Shown piece by piece: positions 25,716 through 34,899 of a stretch of DNA of 64,000 nt. The position numbers were made by a program, and so were the translations under genes. The stretch is from assembly GCF_022884085.1 (NCBI RefSeq), contig NZ_JAGGCS010000010.1:62001-126000 (forward strand). The letters run 5' to 3'. A model generated the notes under the pieces. It had not been told where the DNA came from and did no database searches. It saw nothing but the letters and a program-made list of their open reading frames with translations. This stretch comes from Paenirhizobium cremeum (GTDB taxonomy: Bacteria; Pseudomonadota; Alphaproteobacteria; Rhizobiales; Rhizobiaceae). Positions within the stretch are counted from its first letter, which is position 1. Every line of letters begins with the position of its first letter.

Positions 25716-26402
25716 ATGCGAAAGGCCTCGCGTCTCTTCGAGATCATCCAGATCCTGCGGCTCGCCCGGCATGCGGTCACGGCGGCAGAGATCGCCGAGC
25801 GGCTGGAGGTGACGCCGCGCTCGATCTACCGGGATATCGTCGCGCTGCAGGCCATGCGCGTGCCGATCGAGGGCGAACGCGGGCTGGGCTATATCCTGCG
25901 GCCTGGCTTCGATCTGCCGCCGCTGATGTTGACCGTCGAGGAAACGGAGGCGATCGTGCTCGGCCTGGCGCTTCTGGAGCGGACCGGCGATACCGGGCTG
26001 AAGACGGCGGCGCGCGCCGTCAACGACAAGATCGCCGCCGCCGTGCCGGAGCCGTTGCGGCGAAGCCTCCAGGCGCCGGTGCTCAGGGCCTGGGGCAGCG
26101 TTGCCGCCGAACCGCCGGCGCTCGATCTTGCCGAGGTTCGCGGTGCGATCCGGGACGAACGGTCGCTCGACATCGTCTATCGTGACGCCGAGGGCCGGCT
26201 GACGGAGCGCCGCGTGAGGCCGATCGCGCTCGTCTATTATTCTGACGTCGTCAATCTCGTCGGCTGGTGCGAACTGCGCGCGGCGATCCGCAATTTTCGG
26301 GCGGACCGCGTCGTCGGCTGCTCGCCGGCCGAGGCGTTCTTCCGGGGTGAGGGCGACGCGCTGAGGCGCCGCTGGAGCGAGGGATGGGCCGTGGCGGGAT
26401 GA
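25716..26402 (+). CDS. YafY-family HTH-WYL transcriptional regulator
   Basis: 228 aa. The N-terminal HTH (SRLFEIIQILRLARHAVTAAEIAERLEVTPRSIYRDI) is of the DeoR/YafY type, and the C-terminal WYL domain holds PIALVYYSDVVNLVGWCELRAAIRNFRADRV. ATG at 25716 is preferred because it gives the usual MRKASRLF start just after the operator. WYL domains bind ligands such as nucleic acids or nucleotides in some families, but here the ligand is unknown. It is divergent from the LysE exporter and probably controls it and itself. Confidence 0.9.
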   Translation: MRKASRLFEIIQILRLARHAVTAAEIAERLEVTPRSIYRDIVALQAMRVPIEGERGLGYILRPGFDLPPLMLTVEETEAIVLGLALLERTGDTGLKTAARAVNDKIAAAVPEPLRRSLQAPVLRAWGSVAAEPPALDLAEVRGAIRDERSLDIVYRDAEGRLTERRVRPIALVYYSDVVNLVGWCELRAAIRNFRADRVVGCSPAEAFFRGEGDALRRRWSEGWAVAG

Positions 26403-26486
26403 CGTCTTTTTGAGTGCCGTTCGCCGGATTTCGTGCTTTCTTAACGGCGAGATCCTAACGTGACGCATCCAAACGGGGAGCTGGGC

Positions 26487-27710
26487 ATGATGACGTCGGA
26501 GGCGCAGACGACGTGGCGGGAGGCAGGGCGGCACTGGCCGCTCGCGGCGGTGATTTCGCTTGCCGGGCTGGTGCTCCTCGCCCTGCTGCTGGGCATTGGC
26601 GTCGGTCTCGTCGATCCCTCCGCCGATGTCTTTGCCGGGCGCAACCATGCGAATATCTGGCTGGGGTCCTCGCTGCTCTTGTCCGGCGATGCGATGGAAC
26701 TCTTTCGTGGGCAGGAGATCTATTCCTCCCATGTCCTTTCGGTGTTCGGGCTGGAGGCCGGCTGGCAGTACTGGAGCTATCTGCCCCATGCGCTGCCGAT
26801 ATTCGCGCCCTTTTCCCTGCTGCCCTATCTGCCTTCGGCGCTGGTCTTTCTCCTGTCGACACTCGCGCTTTACGGTCACGCCGTCAGCCTGCAGGACCGC
26901 GACTTTCCGGCATTTTCCGCCATCCTGCTGCTGCCCTTCCTGCTGGCCAACATCCTGGCGGCGGACAGCGGCTTTCTCACCGCCGCGCTGATGCTTTACG
27001 GCCTTGGCCTGCGCGGCAGCCATCCGGTGCTCGCGGGCATCGCCATCGGCGTCCTCACCATCAAGCCGCAGCTCGGCCTGCTCCTGCCGATCCTGCTGAT
27101 CTTCGAGGGCAACTGGCGCACCTTCCTGGCCGCGCTGGCCACCGCGCTCGTTATGGTGGCGCTGTCGCTTGCGATCGTCGGGATCAACGGCTGGATCGGC
27201 TATGCCACCTTCAACGCGCCCTATCAGATCTACCTGATGAACAATCTCGGCGGCTTCTTTCCCAATCTGGTTCCCTCGGTTTTCGGCTCCATGCGCAGCC
27301 TGGGTTTTCCTGCGGACGTCGCCCGGCTGATCCATCTGCCGGTGGCGCTGGCCGCCATCGCCGCCTTCATCTGGAGCCTGATGCGGCTTGAAGTGCCGCT
27401 TGCCCGCTCCCGCAGCCTTCTCTATGCCACCTTCCTGATTTCTCCCTACACGCAGAGCCATGACCTGGGAGCGCTTGCCGCCCTGGCCGCGCTCGCGGTT
27501 CGGCCGGAGCCGTCGCTTCCCGGCGGTCTTGCCGCGCTGCGCGTCGTGTTCTCGGCGCTGGCGACCTTCGTGCCGCTGGTAACTCTGCTGCTCGGATTGA
27601 AGGGAATGCCGCTCGCGCCGCTGGTGCTGGTATTCGCCTATGGCGTGACGCTCGCCACGGACAGGATCGTCGAAGGCCGCGCCACTCGGCCTGAGCCGCA
27701 GATGAATTAG
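26487..27710 (+). CDS. GT87/DUF2029-type polytopic membrane glycosyltransferase-like protein
   Basis: 407 aa with about ten membrane segments. ATG at 26487 is chosen because GGGGAG lies six bases before it; GTG at 26460 would add nine residues. It resembles the glycosyltransferase 87 (DUF2029) family, which uses polyprenyl-phosphate sugars: an early loop with NHANIWLGSSLLLSGDAMELFRGQEIY and GWQYWSYLPHALPIFAPFSLLPY, then LTIKPQLGLLLPILLI and ISPYTQSHDLGAL. The acceptor is unknown. Its stop overlaps the end of the convergent metallophosphoesterase gene by four bases. Confidence 0.75.
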   Translation: MMTSEAQTTWREAGRHWPLAAVISLAGLVLLALLLGIGVGLVDPSADVFAGRNHANIWLGSSLLLSGDAMELFRGQEIYSSHVLSVFGLEAGWQYWSYLPHALPIFAPFSLLPYLPSALVFLLSTLALYGHAVSLQDRDFPAFSAILLLPFLLANILAADSGFLTAALMLYGLGLRGSHPVLAGIAIGVLTIKPQLGLLLPILLIFEGNWRTFLAALATALVMVALSLAIVGINGWIGYATFNAPYQIYLMNNLGGFFPNLVPSVFGSMRSLGFPADVARLIHLPVALAAIAAFIWSLMRLEVPLARSRSLLYATFLISPYTQSHDLGALAALAALAVRPEPSLPGGLAALRVVFSALATFVPLVTLLLGLKGMPLAPLVLVFAYGVTLATDRIVEGRATRPEPQMN

Positions 27711-28603
27711 CCGATGGCAGCCTGAAGCCCCGCCACAGGCGACAGGGGCAGCAACCGGTTCTCCTCCCGGCCGAAGCCGTGGATTTCCAGCCGGTCGCCG
27801 AACAGTTCGACCACAGAGAACGCATTTTCGTCCGGCGTGTCGACCATGCCTTTCATGTTGACGAAATGCGTGCCGTTGAGGGCGCCGTAGTTGCCGGCAT
27901 GATTGTGGCCGCAGAAATAGGCGGCAGCGGCGGGCGAGCCCGCAATCAGCTCTGCCACGTCTTCCGCTCCCCACAGATTGTGGTCGCTGGCGGGAAAGAG
28001 CGGATAGTGCCCCATCACGATGGCGGTTTCGCCGGCCGCTGCCGCAAGCTTCAACCGCTCGTCCAGCCAGGCGATCTGGTCGCCGCTCATGCCGGCATTC
28101 CATGTCTGGGCGTTCTCGGCCCCTGCCGCCTGCAGGGCGGCAAGCCGGGCTTCGGCCGCCTGCCGGCGCGGATCGCCCGGCGGTGGCGCAAACAGCGAAA
28201 TCTCGTTGCCGTCGGTCAGGATCACGCGCACGCCCTTGCAGGCGAAATCATGGTAGGGCGCGGGCATGCCGAGCTTGCCGTGAATCTCGGCAAGCCGCTC
28301 GGGCGCGACGGAGAAGTCGTGATTCCCCGGCAGGAAAAACGCCCGGTGGCGAAGGCCGCCATAGACGTCCAGCGCCTTGTCGAAACTCTCGAAACCCCGG
28401 TCGATCACATCGCCGAGCGTGACCACGAAATCGAGGTCCTCGGCATTCAGCCGGGCGATTGCCGCCTCGAGTTTGTCGAGGCTTTTCGCGTAGTGGCGGT
28501 TGAGCGCCATGTTGGGCTCGATGGGCGCATATTGCGGATCGGCGATCAGGCCGAAGCGGAGACGGGGGAGGAGATTGTCGGAGGGCATATTCGGACACGT
28601 CAT
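27707..28603 (-). CDS. Metallophosphoesterase (ADP-ribose/CDP-alcohol diphosphatase-like)
   Basis: Calcineurin-type metal-dependent phosphodiesterase, 298 aa from ATG at 28603; ATG at 28588 is an alternative. The order of metal motifs is LIADPQYAPIEP (D-x-Q variant of D-x-H), LGDVIDRG, PGNHDFS, VMGHYPLF and CGHNHAGNYG. The first motif with Gln and the NMALNRHYAKSLDKL segment fit the Mn-dependent ADP-ribose/CDP-alcohol diphosphatase group rather than cyclic-nucleotide phosphodiesterases. Cytoplasmic. No operon partner is evident. Confidence 0.85.
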   Translation of the reverse strand: MTCPNMPSDNLLPRLRFGLIADPQYAPIEPNMALNRHYAKSLDKLEAAIARLNAEDLDFVVTLGDVIDRGFESFDKALDVYGGLRHRAFFLPGNHDFSVAPERLAEIHGKLGMPAPYHDFACKGVRVILTDGNEISLFAPPPGDPRRQAAEARLAALQAAGAENAQTWNAGMSGDQIAWLDERLKLAAAAGETAIVMGHYPLFPASDHNLWGAEDVAELIAGSPAAAAYFCGHNHAGNYGALNGTHFVNMKGMVDTPDENAFSVVELFGDRLEIHGFGREENRLLPLSPVAGLQAAIG

Positions 28604-28828
28604 GAGAACCAGGGGCGGGCATAGGCCGCCGACGTGACAGTCGTGTGACATTGTCGCGCGCCATCGGTTCCCGCGTTTGCCCGCACGGTCTCTCGCCTGC
28701 CGTCGCTAACGCACCTTCCTTGCCGGCAGTCCATATGATTTCCGGTGGACGATGGCGCAAAATTCCCTATGAAGGCAGCAGACGCATTTCAGGCCCGGCT
28801 CGGCCTCGGGCAAAGAGGTTCATCGTCC

Positions 28829-29755
28829 ATGATCGTCCGCGACCGTCCCGGCCTCGTCTCGCTCTTCTTCATCCTGCGCGGTTCGGTTCTGCCGATGATC
28901 TTCCCGCAGGTGCTGTTCGTTCTGGCGCTGTCGACGCTGGTGGTCCTGGCCCATCGTTTCATGCCGGAGCAGGTTCCCGGGTTCAACAGCGCGCCGTTGG
29001 CGCTGGTCGGCATCGCCCTGTCGGTGTTTCTCGGCTTCCGCAACAATGCCTGCTACGACCGCTGGTGGGAGGCGCGCAAGGACTGGGGGCTGCTGGTGAT
29101 CGCCGCCCGAAGCCTCGCCCGGCAATCCCTGATCCTCGATGGCCGGGCGATCGACGGGGAGCCGGCTCCCCGTCGCCGCCTGCTCCAGCTCGCGATCGCC
29201 TTTTCCTATGCGCTGCTCATCCATCTGCGGCCGGGCGGAGATCACGGCCGCATTCTCCTGCGCCTGCCGAAGGAACGACATGTCGCCTTTCTCGAAAGCC
29301 GCAACCGGCCGGATTTTCTCCTGCGCGAGATGGGGGCGTTCACGGCGCGGCTGAAGGCCGCCGGCGCACTGAGCGACATCGAATATTCGGTGCTGGAAGG
29401 CAGCATCCGCGACATGTCGTCGGTGCTTTCGGCCTGCGAACGCATCCGTTTCACGCCGGTGCCCTTCGGCTATACGCTGCTTCTGCATCGCACGGCCTAC
29501 ATCTTCTGCTTCCTCCTGCCCTTCGGCTTCGCCGATGCGTTCGGTTGGCTGACGCCCTTCGCGACGGCGCTTGTCGCCTACACCTTCTTCGGCCTCGATG
29601 CCCTGGGCAACGAGCTGGAAGAGCCCTTCGGCGACCTTCCCAACGATCTGCCGATCGGTGCCATCGCCGAAACCATCGAGATCAATCTGCGCGAGGCGCT
29701 GGGCGAACGTGATCTGCCGCCGCTGCCGGAACCGAAGAATTTCATCCTGATGTAA
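28829..29755 (+). CDS. Bestrophin-family ion channel
   Basis: Membrane protein of the bestrophin (UPF0187/RFP-TM) family, 308 aa. ATG at 28829 is preferred: it gives the usual MIVRDRPG start and has AGAGG before it, whereas an earlier ATG at 28745 would add a non-conserved leader. Marks are FLGFRNNACYDRWWEARKDWG, LLLHRTAYIFCFLLPFGFADAFGWLTP and LGNELEEPFGDLPNDLPI near the C-terminus. Bacterial members form pentameric cation or anion channels. It stands alone between the metallophosphoesterase and the GGDEF-EAL gene. Confidence 0.93.
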   Translation: MIVRDRPGLVSLFFILRGSVLPMIFPQVLFVLALSTLVVLAHRFMPEQVPGFNSAPLALVGIALSVFLGFRNNACYDRWWEARKDWGLLVIAARSLARQSLILDGRAIDGEPAPRRRLLQLAIAFSYALLIHLRPGGDHGRILLRLPKERHVAFLESRNRPDFLLREMGAFTARLKAAGALSDIEYSVLEGSIRDMSSVLSACERIRFTPVPFGYTLLLHRTAYIFCFLLPFGFADAFGWLTPFATALVAYTFFGLDALGNELEEPFGDLPNDLPIGAIAETIEINLREALGERDLPPLPEPKNFILM

Positions 29756-29941
29756 TGCGGGTTTCGCCGTATTCGCTGTCCGACAGGCGTTTCTAGAAGT
29801 CCTGACGTTTATTGTTTTTCAACGGGTTGCTGCTAAACCGGATCGTGTCTGGAAGATCCGATGCGATCAATGCTGGCATGAAGGCTGGGCCGGACGTCTT
29901 GCGCCTTCAAACAAGCAGATCAAGCATTGGCCGACAGAAAA

Positions 29942-31903
29942 ATGACAACATCGGACAACAGCCGGAACTCCCGTTACGCGAATTCCCGTTACGCGGATGA
30001 CAGCGAAGGCGAAGCGGCTGCCCTTCCTGCGGCCTTGATGCGCGAGGAGATGGCGGCAGCCTTCCGCCCCATCATCCGCGGCTTCCTCATTCCCTCCGCG
30101 ATCTATTACGGGCTCATCACGCTCTTCCATTTTATCGGGCAGGACAGCGAGCATTTCCGGGCGCTGGGCGTGCTTTCCTTCGTCACCAGCGTCATAAGCC
30201 TTTACTTTCATCAGAAATGGCTGGTGCGCGACGGCGGCTATCTGCGGCTCGAAATCACCAATCTGGTGATGAACCTGCTGATCTATCTCAACACCGTCTC
30301 GGCGCTGCTGATGGATTTCGTTCCCGCCAAGCTCGTCTATTTCGTGCTGGCGACCCTCCTCTTTGCGACATCCGGCATCAGCGTGCGGGTTATCGTCTTT
30401 TCGTCCGTCCTGTCCGTCGGAACCATGCTCTGGTTCGCCGGCCGCGGCGGGCCGGATGTGTTCTTGAGCTATGCCCTGATCGGTCTCGCCGGCACGTTTG
30501 CCGCCCTCGGCATGGCGCTCTTGATGCGCGACGCCATTCTCCGCTCGGTAAGGGCGAGGGTTGTCGCCGACCGGCTGAGGGAGCGCGCCGAGCAGCAGGC
30601 CGATTTCGACGCCCTGACCGGCCTGCCAAACCGGCGCCATTTTTTCTCAGTCCTCGAAAGCCATATGTCCGGTCCGGCGCATTCGGGAACCCCGGTCCAT
30701 GTGGGCATCATCGATCTCGATGGCTTCAAACCGGTCAACGACCTGCACGGGCATGCGATCGGAGACGAATTGCTGTCGGAGGTCGGGCGGCGCATCCATC
30801 TCGCATGCCCGTCCGGCTATGTGGTCGCCCGCCTTGGCGGAGACGAGTTCGCGGTGGCCATCCCCAGGACGCTGACCCTTGACGGATTGCATTCGGTCGG
30901 CCGTGATATCTGCGATGCGCTGCGCAAGCCTTTCGTGATCTCCGGGATCGGCGTTTCCATCTCCGGCTCGATCGGTTTTGCCCATTTTCCCACCAATGGC
31001 GAAACGGTTCGCCAGATCTACGAGCGTGCCGATCATGCGCTGGCTTGCGCCAAGCGCGACAATCGCGGCGGCGTGGTGATCTTCTCCGCCGATCATGAGG
31101 CGGAGATGAACGATCTCGGACGCATCGACCAGACATTGCGCGGCAGCGATCTTGCCCGCGAGCTCTTCGTGCTCTTTCAGCCGCAATACGACCTGATGCG
31201 CGAGCGGATCGTCGGTTTCGAGGCGCTCGCCCGGTGGGAGAGCGAAAAGCTCGGCAATGTCAGCCCCGGTCTGTTCATTGCCGCGGCCGAGCGTTCCGGC
31301 CTGATCGAGCGCATGACCAGCATCCTTTTGAAAAAGTCGCTCGATGCCGCCGTGCAATGGCCGGAGGCTCTCAGGCTTTCCTTCAATCTTTCCGCCGTCG
31401 ATCTGGTTTCGCCACGCTCCATCGCCAATATTGCCCGCATCGTGCGGGAAAGCGGCATCGCGCCGGAAAGGCTGACTTTCGAGATTACCGAGACCTCGAT
31501 GACGACGGATTTCGAGCGTGCGCGCGTTTCGCTCGGCGTTCTTGCCGGCATGGGCTGTCATATCGCTCTCGACGATTTCGGCTCCGGCTATTCGAGCTTT
31601 GCCTATATCCATCGCTTTCCCCTGCACCGGATCAAGATGGACCGCTGCTTCGTCGCCGGGCTGAAGGAAGATGAGGCCGTCAGCCGCAACATCATTCGCG
31701 CGATCGCCGATCTGGCCGCCAATCTCGGGGTCGAATGCCTGGCGGAGGGCGTGGAGACGGAAGCCGAACTGCGGGCCGTCCAGGCGGCCGGCATCCGCTA
31801 CGTTCAGGGTTATTTCTACGGCCGCCCGATGGCGCAGGCCGACATCGCCGAGCGTCTGGCCGCACAGCAGAATGCCGGACCGTTGCAGGAGGCGGCGTCG
31901 TAA
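29942..31903 (+). CDS. Membrane GGDEF-EAL c-di-GMP enzyme
   Basis: 653 aa from ATG at 29942; a TTG at 29927 would add five residues, and neither has a strong ribosome binding site. A short N-terminus contains a direct repeat (NSRYANSRYAD), then about five to six membrane segments to residue 200, a diguanylate cyclase domain with intact GGDEF at 299-303, and a phosphodiesterase domain with intact EAL at 427-429. Later marks are ETSMTTDF, DDFGSGYSSFAYI and VAEGVETEAEL (as CLAEGVETEAEL). So both activities are possible on sequence. No clear co-transcribed partner. Confidence 0.94.
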   Translation: MTTSDNSRNSRYANSRYADDSEGEAAALPAALMREEMAAAFRPIIRGFLIPSAIYYGLITLFHFIGQDSEHFRALGVLSFVTSVISLYFHQKWLVRDGGYLRLEITNLVMNLLIYLNTVSALLMDFVPAKLVYFVLATLLFATSGISVRVIVFSSVLSVGTMLWFAGRGGPDVFLSYALIGLAGTFAALGMALLMRDAILRSVRARVVADRLRERAEQQADFDALTGLPNRRHFFSVLESHMSGPAHSGTPVHVGIIDLDGFKPVNDLHGHAIGDELLSEVGRRIHLACPSGYVVARLGGDEFAVAIPRTLTLDGLHSVGRDICDALRKPFVISGIGVSISGSIGFAHFPTNGETVRQIYERADHALACAKRDNRGGVVIFSADHEAEMNDLGRIDQTLRGSDLARELFVLFQPQYDLMRERIVGFEALARWESEKLGNVSPGLFIAAAERSGLIERMTSILLKKSLDAAVQWPEALRLSFNLSAVDLVSPRSIANIARIVRESGIAPERLTFEITETSMTTDFERARVSLGVLAGMGCHIALDDFGSGYSSFAYIHRFPLHRIKMDRCFVAGLKEDEAVSRNIIRAIADLAANLGVECLAEGVETEAELRAVQAAGIRYVQGYFYGRPMAQADIAERLAAQQNAGPLQEAAS

Positions 31904-31924
31904 GCCGAGGTCGCGCTCTGCATT

Positions 31925-32033
31925 TTAGAGCCTCTCCGGCGAAAACGAGGTCGCCTTCAATGCTCTATCTCTTTGTTTCTATGTAATTCCAGACGCAAAA
32001 CCGCTTCATACTTTTGCTGGAATGACTCCCGGT
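31925..32033 (-). repeat. Dispersed rhizobial-type intergenic repeat, diverged copy 3
   Basis: Read on the minus strand it shares GAAAGTATG/AAAAGTATG, AGCGGTTTTGCG, the AACAAAGA and AGGCGA elements with 37183-37286. It fills the gap between the GGDEF-EAL gene and the SQR gene, both ends facing each other. Confidence 0.6.
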
Positions 32034-32036
32034 CGA

Positions 32037-33326
32037 TCAGTCCTCGTCGAATGTGACGGCTTTCAGCTTATCGATGCCGAGCACCTGCAGCGTCAGCTTT
32101 TCATAGAAGGGTTCGGCCTGTCCGCTCCTGATCTTGTGCAGGAAATACTTCTCGAAGCCCACCTTGGCGGCATGCACCCATTTCCCTTGCGAAGACCAGT
32201 TGACGTTGCGCGGCGGGATCTGTGGCTGCGCCACGAAAGCAATGCCGCCATCGCCGAAATCGGCCAGGCAGACGGCGTTCCATGTACCCTGGGCCTTCGG
32301 CTCTTCGCCGCGTACCAGCGCCGAGATGTTCTTGGCCGTCGCCGTCACCATGCTCTCGATCATGAAGCCGGTTTTCGGCACGCCGACCGGAACCGGCGTC
32401 TTGCCGGTGGGGGCGATCGCCACGCAGACGCCGATTGCGAAGATGTTCGGATACCGGCCGTTCTGCTGGTGTTTGTCGACGAGGATGAAGCCGCGCGGAT
32501 TGGTCAGTCCCTCGATGTCGCGCACGGCCTCGACGCCGCGGAATGCCGGCAGCATCATGGTGTAGGCGGAGGCAACGTCATGCGCCACCTTGACGGAGCC
32601 GTCGTCATTCATCTCCTCGACGGTCACCTTGTCGGAGCCGACTTCCTTCACCCGGGCATTGGTGATCCACTTGATGTGCTTGGAGCGCAGCGCGCTTTCG
32701 AGCAGGCCCTTGGTGTCGCCGACGCCGTCGAGGCCCAGATGGCCGATATAGGGCTCGGACGTGACGAAGGTCATCGGTACGCGGTCGCGGACCTTCGCAT
32801 CGCGCAGCGCTTTTTCCAGAATGAAGGCGAATTCGTAGGCCGGGCCGAAGCATGAAGCGCCCTGGACCGCGCCGATCACCACCGGGCCGGGTTTCCTGAG
32901 CAGCTTCTCGAATGCTGCCTTGGCGTCGAGCGCGTGGTCGATATGGCAGACCGAATGACTGTTGGCGGCAGGGCCGAAGCCGGGGATCTCGTCGAAAGCA
33001 AGTTCCGGACCGGTAGCGATCACCAGATAGTCGTAATCGACGAAGGCGCCATCGGAAAGTTCGATGCGGTTTTCCGCCGCGTGCAGGCGTCTGGCGCCCT
33101 GCGGATAGAGCGTGATGTCGCGCTTGCGGCAGGCGGGCTCGAGATCGACCTCGATGCTGTCGCGGTCGCGCCAGCCGACAGCGACCCATGGATTGGACGG
33201 AACGAAGGAATATTTCGATCCTTTGTTGATGATCGAAATCCTGTCGCTGCGTGACAGGGCCTCCCTCAGTTCATAAGCCATGATGGTGCCGCCCAGCCCG
33301 GCACCCAGAATGACGACATGCGCCAT
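32037..33326 (-). CDS. sqr: Sulfide:quinone oxidoreductase-like flavoprotein
   Basis: FAD-dependent membrane-associated enzyme that oxidises sulfide and passes electrons to quinone. 429 aa, start at 33326 with CGGGAGG before it. Marks are the N-terminal FAD motif VVILGAGLGGTIMA, the conserved redox Cys159 in GASCFGPAYEF and Cys127. ATGPELAFDEIPG and the late NIFAIGVCVAI blocks are also present; the latter Cys is close to the usual third position. The C-terminal membrane-binding part (KYFLHKIRSGQAEPFYEKL) is typical. Electron-acceptor use is inferred from family. AT-rich dyads precede it. Confidence 0.85.
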   Translation of the reverse strand: MAHVVILGAGLGGTIMAYELREALSRSDRISIINKGSKYSFVPSNPWVAVGWRDRDSIEVDLEPACRKRDITLYPQGARRLHAAENRIELSDGAFVDYDYLVIATGPELAFDEIPGFGPAANSHSVCHIDHALDAKAAFEKLLRKPGPVVIGAVQGASCFGPAYEFAFILEKALRDAKVRDRVPMTFVTSEPYIGHLGLDGVGDTKGLLESALRSKHIKWITNARVKEVGSDKVTVEEMNDDGSVKVAHDVASAYTMMLPAFRGVEAVRDIEGLTNPRGFILVDKHQQNGRYPNIFAIGVCVAIAPTGKTPVPVGVPKTGFMIESMVTATAKNISALVRGEEPKAQGTWNAVCLADFGDGGIAFVAQPQIPPRNVNWSSQGKWVHAAKVGFEKYFLHKIRSGQAEPFYEKLTLQVLGIDKLKAVTFDED

Positions 33327-33360
33327 GAAGCAACCTCCCGTTTGCTTGATGTTCAAAAAA

Positions 33361-33387
33361 TCATATATATGAATATTTGAAGATATT
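33361..33387. promoter_or_regulatory. Tandem AT-rich dyads upstream of the SQR gene
   Basis: TCATATATATGA (33361-33372), a perfect 12-bp palindrome, adjoins AATAT-TTGAAG-ATATT (33372-33387). Such AT-rich dyads resemble operators of ArsR-type sulfide regulators (BigR/SqrR), though no such gene is adjacent. Confidence 0.45.
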
Positions 33388-33451
33388 ATTTGCGATTTAT
33401 CAATTTTCGCAAAAAAGTTCGCGGGTGTGGGAGCAGATTTCGGGCGGTTGC

Positions 33452-34594
33452 TCAGTCCGGAAGGTTCGGCTGGATCCGGTTCTGCGGCAGAAGCTCGCTG
33501 GCGACGGTGATGGCGATGAGCGAAAGCGGCACGGCGAGCATGGCTCCGATCGCGCCCCACAGCCAGGTCCAGAAGATGATGGCGACAAAGACGGCGAAGG
33601 AGTTTATCTCCAGCCGGCGCCCCATGACCGCTGGCGTCACCAGGTTCTCCATGACCATGTGAACGGCAAAGAAGGCAGTTGCAGGGGCGAGCCCGACGAC
33701 GAGGCTGTCATGGGCGATGACCCCGGCGATTGCGAGCGCCATCGTCATCGCGGTGACGCCGAGAAAGGGCACGAAGCTCGACAGGAAGGCGAAGAAGCCC
33801 CAGAGCACGGGCATGTCGAGGCCACCCGCCCAGGCGATGATCGTCATGGAGACGCCGACGACGGCATAGAGCAGCGAGGCGGTGGCGAAATAGAAGCCGA
33901 GCGCCTGCTCGATGGCGTTGAAGGTACGGATGGCTGCAAGCCGCCGCGCGCGGTCGCGGAAGGCGATGATGAGGGTCTTGCGGATGGCATGCCTGCTGCC
34001 GAGAAAAAGCACCAGCGCCGCAAAGAAGATCAGCGTCTGCACGATGGCCGGCGTCACCCTGGTGGCGACGGTCGATAAAACGGTGCTGCTGTTTTCGATC
34101 AGCGCTTCCATGGACATCGATCCGGAACGGAAGCTGGCGCTGTTGATATGCAGCCACTTTATGCGCTGGAGATAGGGCAGTATCCGCTCGATCGCCTGCT
34201 CGACCATGGCCGGCGCGTTTGCGGCGAGTTCGCCGAGCGGGCCGATCAGCGTGTTGGCGATGAAGAAGATCAGCGCCGCAAACCCTGTCGTCAGAATGAG
34301 CGCCGACAGCATCGGCGGGACGCCGAGCGCTCCCAGCCGGTCCGCCGCAAGCCCGAGGATCAGGCCGACCACCACCGCAAGGGTGATCGGGATAAGCACG
34401 CTCGCGGCGAGATGGATCGCGGTGACCGCAAGGATCACGAAGATGCCGATGACGGACCAGATCAGCGCCAGATCGAGGGCCGTCTTGCGCACCCGCACCC
34501 GGCGCACCGGCCGCCGCCTTGCCGCTCCGGCATGGGATGTCCTTGCCCCCATCGCCTCGTGGCTTCTGCCGGTTCCGTTCGGCCCCTCGTTCAT
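33452..34594 (-). CDS. AI-2E family (PerM/UPF0118) transporter
   Basis: Inner-membrane permease-like protein, 380 aa from ATG at 34594. It has eight predicted segments and family blocks: PITLAVVVGLILGLAADRLGALGVPP, a periplasmic-side helix region rich in charged residues, AGGLDMPVLWGFFAFLSSFVPFLG and MGRRLEINSFAVFVAIIFWTWLWGAIGAMLAVPLSL. The family is named after a quorum-signal exporter but includes Na+/H+ antiporters, and the substrate here is not known. The N-terminal 35 residues are basic and of low complexity. Confidence 0.88.
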   Translation of the reverse strand: MNEGPNGTGRSHEAMGARTSHAGAARRRPVRRVRVRKTALDLALIWSVIGIFVILAVTAIHLAASVLIPITLAVVVGLILGLAADRLGALGVPPMLSALILTTGFAALIFFIANTLIGPLGELAANAPAMVEQAIERILPYLQRIKWLHINSASFRSGSMSMEALIENSSTVLSTVATRVTPAIVQTLIFFAALVLFLGSRHAIRKTLIIAFRDRARRLAAIRTFNAIEQALGFYFATASLLYAVVGVSMTIIAWAGGLDMPVLWGFFAFLSSFVPFLGVTAMTMALAIAGVIAHDSLVVGLAPATAFFAVHMVMENLVTPAVMGRRLEINSFAVFVAIIFWTWLWGAIGAMLAVPLSLIAITVASELLPQNRIQPNLPD

Positions 34595-34899
34595 GATTGA
34601 AAGCCCCCGAGTGATGCTGCCTGACAACGCGAAAACGGCAGGAGTGTTCCGCCAGCGGAAAGCCCCGCGGGAAAGCGGGTCCGCTGTCTTTGACGTCGGC
34701 CCGATGAAGGCAGGAAAAAACGCTTGCGAAGGGGCGATCTCGGACCGTTATTCATGACGTGTGAAGCGCCGTCCTGGTTGATCCCGGCGCCGGCCGGGCG
34801 GGAATTCCTGCACTATTCCAAAATGATGGGGCGATTTATGGCATTTTTGACGTTCGTCGGTCCAGTGCCGACATGATGGCGATCCCCGGGCCCCGTCCC
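34595..34899. other. Gap without gene
   Basis: About 305 bases between the AI-2E-type gene and the SDR gene. I see only a short GC-rich imperfect hairpin around 34785-34802 and no credible open frame. Confidence 0.4.

Noticed and set aside
25686-28103. An 805-codon minus-strand open frame across several genes
   Set aside because: It spans the WYL and GT87 genes and part of the phosphoesterase gene and is an antisense artefact.
29951-30000. Short tandem repeat in the GGDEF-EAL N-terminus
   Set aside because: The duplicated NSRYA unit occurs only twice within a coding region; it is not a CRISPR or a repeat array.
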